This document shows, piece by piece, positions 59,684-64,000 of a stretch of 64,000 bases of DNA (positions within the stretch are counted from its first letter, which is position 1; every line of letters starts with the position of its first letter). A program made the translations under genes and the position numbers. The notes below the pieces were generated by a model. It did not search any database and had not been told where the DNA came from. It saw only the letters and a program-made list of their open reading frames with translations. Origin of the DNA: Ridgeia piscesae (taxonomy: Eukaryota > Annelida > Polychaeta > Sabellida > Siboglinidae); contig JAODUO010001338.1 in assembly GCA_025642075.2 (NCBI GenBank), positions 1-64,000 on the forward strand. Direction: 5' to 3'.

Positions 59684-59850
59684 ATAGGAAAACTCTGGGA
59701 GATCGGGCATTTAGAGAGGCTGCACCAAAACTGTGGAACTCATTACCCAAAGATGTGCACAGCTGCAACGACATTGGCATTTTAAAGAGTAAATTAAAGA
59801 CTCACTATTTTGATGTAGCCTACAACCAACTTACATATTTTGGCATTCCA
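59684..59850 (+). pseudogene. LINE C-terminal remnant (A-P-K-L-W-N-S-L-P)
   Basis: It reads T-L-G-D-R-A-F-R-E-A-A-P-K-L-W-N-S-L-P-K-D-V, then I-L-K-S-K-L-K-T-H-Y-F. This is the usual end of CR1/L2-type reverse transcriptase proteins. The protein runs on without a known motif. Confidence 0.75.
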
Positions 59851-59952
59851 GAAATGGCACAGGTTTTTTGTCGCCGAAGCGATTGGCTGGATCACATGGT
59901 CTCGGAAAACGGCGTGTTTCTCGCGATGGATACTAATTTTGTTTACTGTTGA

Positions 59953-62490
59953 CATTGATATCGACCAATGAATGCCTTCAGAAGATGATCGGCGGGAAAA
60001 ACCTGTTACATTGCATTCGGCTGTGGATGATTAAGGTTGGTGAACTTTGCACTGCCTTTATTTTTTTTTAAAAAGCTAATTAATATAGATTAGCGTGTAA
60101 CGTAAAATTTGTTAAGTGTAACCCATATTTATGGCATCTTAGCTTTCATGTGGTATAAATATGAACTATGTATATCAATGCAGGACGCAAGGAAACCCCC
60201 CAGACCATGGGCGGTATCAGGACAGTTTGGAGCGTTTTTCATGTCGCCTGCTGCGGCCTGTGTTGTTCATAATTTATGCGTTCAGGCGCAATTAACATTG
60301 CGTGGCATTTGCAACGGCCAACGTACGCGTAATCGATATTGTTATATGTGCCATCCTTTTATTACGACTATCAGTTAAATATTAGAAAGTTATTATTAAA
60401 TATGTGTTACATATGTGCAAGTCAATGTGTTAAGGAAAACAAAACAAAATTCAAAACTGTTAAATTTACGGCATCATCATGATTACTTGTGACTGAGACC
60501 TACTTCCATTTTAATCACTATAGGGGAACATTATTAATCTGATCAATCCGCATCTTAAACACCTGGTGTTGGTATTACTACTTTATGATAGAAAGTAGAT
60601 CGTTAATATTTCCACTATAATATACACCTGTATTTCACATTTTTTCATTTTACCATTCAGTTTACAGTTATGTGGACTATCTATTTTGTTGATGTTATTA
60701 ATAATATTTACCATTTTGTGAAATATTTTCGTTATTTGAATTTCACGTAGACACTCAAGAAATGTGGTCGTGAAGAATACGGATAAGTTACGATAACAAA
60801 GTTAAGTTATATATAGTTAAGTTTAATATTACATTTTTTAATTAAAAACCCATTTCCTGTTCAATTGACTTTTTTTCATAGGGTTAAGTGCTGTAATTTG
60901 TCATTTAATATTCTGTAGTGTTGTATGCAGTATAATAATAGGAATTAATACCATACTGTGGGTCAAATCTAGGTCAGATATAAAATCTAGGCCAACTTTG
61001 AAGGTCAAATCAAGGTAAAAAAATGCATTTCTTAAAGGGTTGACCCATTTTTGGTGTCACATGCGTAAGTTAAATGGTTCCAATGTTATTACTGGTTTCC
61101 AACCTACAGAAAATCCTATCGAAAAATGAAGCAATTTTAAGATTTAAAAATATAATTTCTCCGTAAATATTTAAGATTTAAAATTGTTTCAAAAAGTGTT
61201 ATTAACTACGTAACATATTAGTATCTATTCAAAATTTTGGTTGATATAATATCTATATTATATTATTAGTGTTGTGCCATGGTCATTTGTTAAATTAATG
61301 AAAAAGCATATCTATAACCAATGTCATTATATGCCCTTTAAAATAATGTTCACTTATAACAATGCAAATTCAATAATAAAAGACCTACGCCCCAAACCGT
61401 CCAACTACTTAGTTACATTAGTAACTTACTCACTTGTACTCGATAGCGCGGTATATTTGACAACGATTTTCTGATCCAATCGGGCGCCGCGTATGTCTGC
61501 AAGATATTCCTAAATGCCATTGTCGAAATACGATATTACGAGCAATGACTTTATAACTATAATTATTGGAACTTTTAGCGCCGTTATCGCGTTTAATGTT
61601 GCCAGTAAGTAATAAGTTGAACCAGTCTTCTCTAACTACGTTTACAGAAGGAAGACCCGCTTACAGTCCGTTACAGAAACCGCAGGGTTTAGTTACCGCT
61701 CATGACCACACCTAAACTAGTTTTCCTAGCTCCGTGGCGTGGCGCCACCATTTGTCGCCACATTATCCAACATTTCAAGTTTCTTGGTTCTACAAACTCT
61801 AATAATGGGAGCCAAATGTTGATGCTATTTTCAAAAAGGTCTAGCGGCGGCTGTACTCTCAAGAAAGGTTCAGATCATTTAGTTTGACCACACAGATCAT
61901 ATTGACCTTCTAAAGCTGTAATCGAGTATTCTGTCATTTCAACCACAGCATGATTTGGGTCTATCACAGTGAAGGAAAAGCTGAGATCGAATAGAGTTGT
62001 AAAAACTACTTCGAGAATAATCAGCGGAGACCTTCCCAGTTTTGAATCATTATGTCAGCTGCGACTTTTATGAAGAGCCAGTCTCATCTCTCAGGATTCA
62101 TCCCATCATGCCCATGACCTATTTGATCCCCTCCCATATTGTCGGCAGTTCAGATCCATCAAAAGGAGGACCACCATGTTTAATAGCATTTTTTCTCCTT
62201 AGCCACACAAGTACTGTCAAAATAGAAGTAATTTTTTCCCATCTACAGTACACACATATTCCAGTTTCCAAAGTGTTTTCATTGTTAATTTATCATAATT
62301 TATTATGTAATAATTATTAAAATAAATAAATTATTATCTATCGATATTATGAAGTTTAACTTTTTATTCGGACCCATGGTAAGTGACTGCTCTTATTTAT
62401 TTATTTTTTAAATAGTATATTTTATGATAATTATTTGGTGCATGTCAATGTTCCAGGAGAGGTTGTTTGATATGTCTATACCGACGTGTG
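59953..62490. other. Long AT-rich stretch without recognised genes
   Basis: I checked both strands and found only short frames. A (G)GTCAAATC repeat lies near 60960-61015. Confidence 0.4.
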
Positions 62491-62499
62491 TTGCTACCG

Positions 62500-63005
62500 G
62501 TACTGCTCTGAGTGTTTGATAAGAGTTATTCTGTAGGAGTCATTTATGGGTAATTTTGATCTCGTGGTGTGCATTACTTCACATTTACAGGGGTTGAAGG
62601 CCGTTTGCCAGGATTGTTCCCAGTCGAGCAGTCAGTCGAGGTCATGCTGTAGGTTGTCTTGGTGAATGTGCTTATTTATGTTCCGGTAGACGATTGTATC
62701 ATCGGCGAAAGGTTTGAGCGAGGTTCCTGTCCAGAGACATATGGGTGGGCACGTCGTTTATATAGAGAAGGAAGAGGAGGGGATTGGGACAGTTTTAGAG
62801 AAATCTAACAGTATAAGGTCAATATTTGGTGCTATAGTCAGGTCATGGTTAGCCATGAGCAGTGAAGTCTCACAGGAACGCCTACATATAAAGCCATATT
62901 ATCGGTCAGTGAGGATATTGTAGCATTCAGGATGGTTATAGATTGATTTGGATATGATGTGCTCAAGAATGTTGCAGGGTATACTAGTAAGGGCGATTGG
63001 CCAAT
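62500..63005 (-). pseudogene. Non-LTR reverse transcriptase fragment with internal deletion
   Basis: On the - strand, starting at 63003: R-P-I-A-L-T-S-I-P-C-N-I-L-E-H-I-I, then Y-G-F, S-C-E-T, then I-L-L-D-F-S-K. Next comes P-L-L-F-L-L-Y-I-N-D-V-P, then Q-T-F-A-D-D-T-I-V-Y, then F-N-P-C-K-C-E-V-M-H. F-A-D-D is the catalytic motif of jockey/CR1-like RT. The part between D-F-S-K and G-P-L-L-F is missing but the frame is kept. A TGA replaces an expected CGA after H-D-L-D. Confidence 0.8.
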
Positions 63006-63009
63006 AGAA

Positions 63010-63160
63010 GCAGTGGTATTTGCATTTGTTTTTGAATACAGAAATTTGGTGTATATGTATTTGAATTGAAAAAAATTGTATTTGATATTTGGTTTGTATT
63101 TGTCAAGTATTTGCTATTGCTAATACAATCAAATACTTATAACAATTACCAAGAAAAGGT
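63010..63160. other. TATTTGAATACAAAT-type low-complexity stretch
   Basis: Repeated TATTTG / CAAATA words in both orientations may be an element edge. It is otherwise unassigned. Confidence 0.3.
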
Positions 63161-63859
63161 AAAGCATTGCCTGACATAAACTGGCTCAGGAGTCATGACA
63201 GAATGTCTCTACACCTGGTCAGAAGTGGGCAGGCACCAGTGAGAAAATTGGTCTACAGTGAAGCTGGTGACTACCGCCACGACTACTCGGGGCAGCATTC
63301 AATCACATTGCAATAACTGAGCGAATAATCTAAATAAACAAATATCCGACAATGTTTAAAGCCAGGTGCTCATTTATATAGCTGAGTGACCTTGAATCTA
63401 TTTTGTTGACGAAGCAAACTGTCGTGAGAGATCATGTAGGAGTAATATGTCACGACTTCAATCCGACGAAGGTTGTATGTATTTTGCTCATGGGCCAAAG
63501 GACCGCTTGTTACCGTGATATAGCATAACGATAGTAGAGCTAATGCAGTGTATGGAATGTTAGGTTCGGTATATGGGATGTTATTGTTGCTGAAAAAAAT
63601 GTTTAGGGGAAAGTCTGGTAATATGAGCCACTTTTCACACTGATATTCTGGAGCCATATGACTAGTTATGCACCCTGTGAAACCATGACGTGAGAGGTAC
63701 CGTGATAGCCTATTGTTGTGTGCAATTATTGCATGTGTAGCTTATTTACATTTTTTACTGAGAACGAGGAGACTTTCCCCAAAATGGCTCATATTAAATT
63801 AAATGTTGGTAATATGACCATGCCCTATTGGTAACATGGGCATACGTGATCATATTACC

Positions 63860-64000
63860 CAAGATGGTCACACACGCACCAATGCAAGAGTAATGCATGC
63901 ATGCACGCACATATCAAATATATCACAACACATAAGAACACCTACGCGCGCGTGCGTCCGCACATACACGCATGCATGCACGCGCGCCCACACTACAATA
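63860..64000. repeat. Alternating purine-pyrimidine low-complexity DNA
   Basis: Runs of GCATGCATGCACGC and CGCGCGTGCG to the window end, and ACACACGCAC before them. Confidence 0.75.

Noticed and set aside
60109..60378. Possible Harbinger-like C-terminus (A-A-A-C-V-V-H-N-L-C-V)
   Set aside because: Only about 12 residues fit the pattern, with nothing of the family on either side.
61702..62320. Short frames on both strands, e.g. G-G-P-P-F-D-G-S-E-L-P on the - strand
   Set aside because: Many stops and no recognisable domain order.

Overview
The window looks like invertebrate nuclear DNA. It is AT-rich, has GT-AG introns, CR1/jockey-like LINE fragments, hAT-like ends, several animal-type DNA transposase remnants and an extreme load of minisatellites. 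A mollusc or other lophotrochozoan would fit the gene and repeat content, but this is inference and I cannot name a species. There are no bacterial genes, operons or CRISPR arrays.

Region 1 (1-18.2 kb) is a tandem array with a period of about 1.2 kb. Each unit carries one or two exon-like blocks that resemble parts of a death-fold domain. There are 13 copies of a first block (Met start, then L-A-K-K-I-G, then Y-L-Q-L-E-A) and 12 copies of a 189-bp second block with a good splice acceptor (the first one is cut off by the window start). Ten of the 13 first blocks carry the same CGA-to-TGA stop; the three that do not are exactly those with no second block behind them. A segment of about 2.9 kb (4.0-6.95 kb) is repeated almost identically 5.49 kb downstream.

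Region 2 (18.3-27.1 kb) is a transposon graveyard on the + strand. It holds a broken CACTA/EnSpm-like animal transposase that runs into a 37-bp minisatellite, a GC-richer broken transposase-like gene (21.07-22.82 kb), a transposon N-terminal exon amplified into a 74-bp minisatellite, a DUF7869-like fragment, and a Mutator-like fragment.

Region 3 (28.4-54.2 kb, - strand) is the main find: a PLP-dependent D-cysteine desulfhydrase / ACC deaminase-like gene. Six exons (plus one duplicated exon) join in frame with GT-AG borders. Its introns are almost entirely minisatellite: 58-bp, 14-bp, 44-bp, 32-bp, 46-bp and 28-bp arrays, with a 35-bp array upstream. One array is built from the gene's own splice acceptor plus the first 30 bases of the exon, and another begins at the splice donor of the preceding exon. 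The first exon(s) and the C-terminal exon were not found.

Region 4 (56.8-64 kb) is mostly non-coding DNA with old transposon pieces: an element of about 2.3 kb with hAT-like ends, two LINE fragments and low-complexity DNA at the right edge.

Parts of the arrays (the first 0.9 kb, 37.3-42.5 kb and 52.85-53.77 kb) are rich in small deletions, as in poorly polished long-read consensus. The exact copy of exon 'a' next to one such patch may be an assembly duplication.
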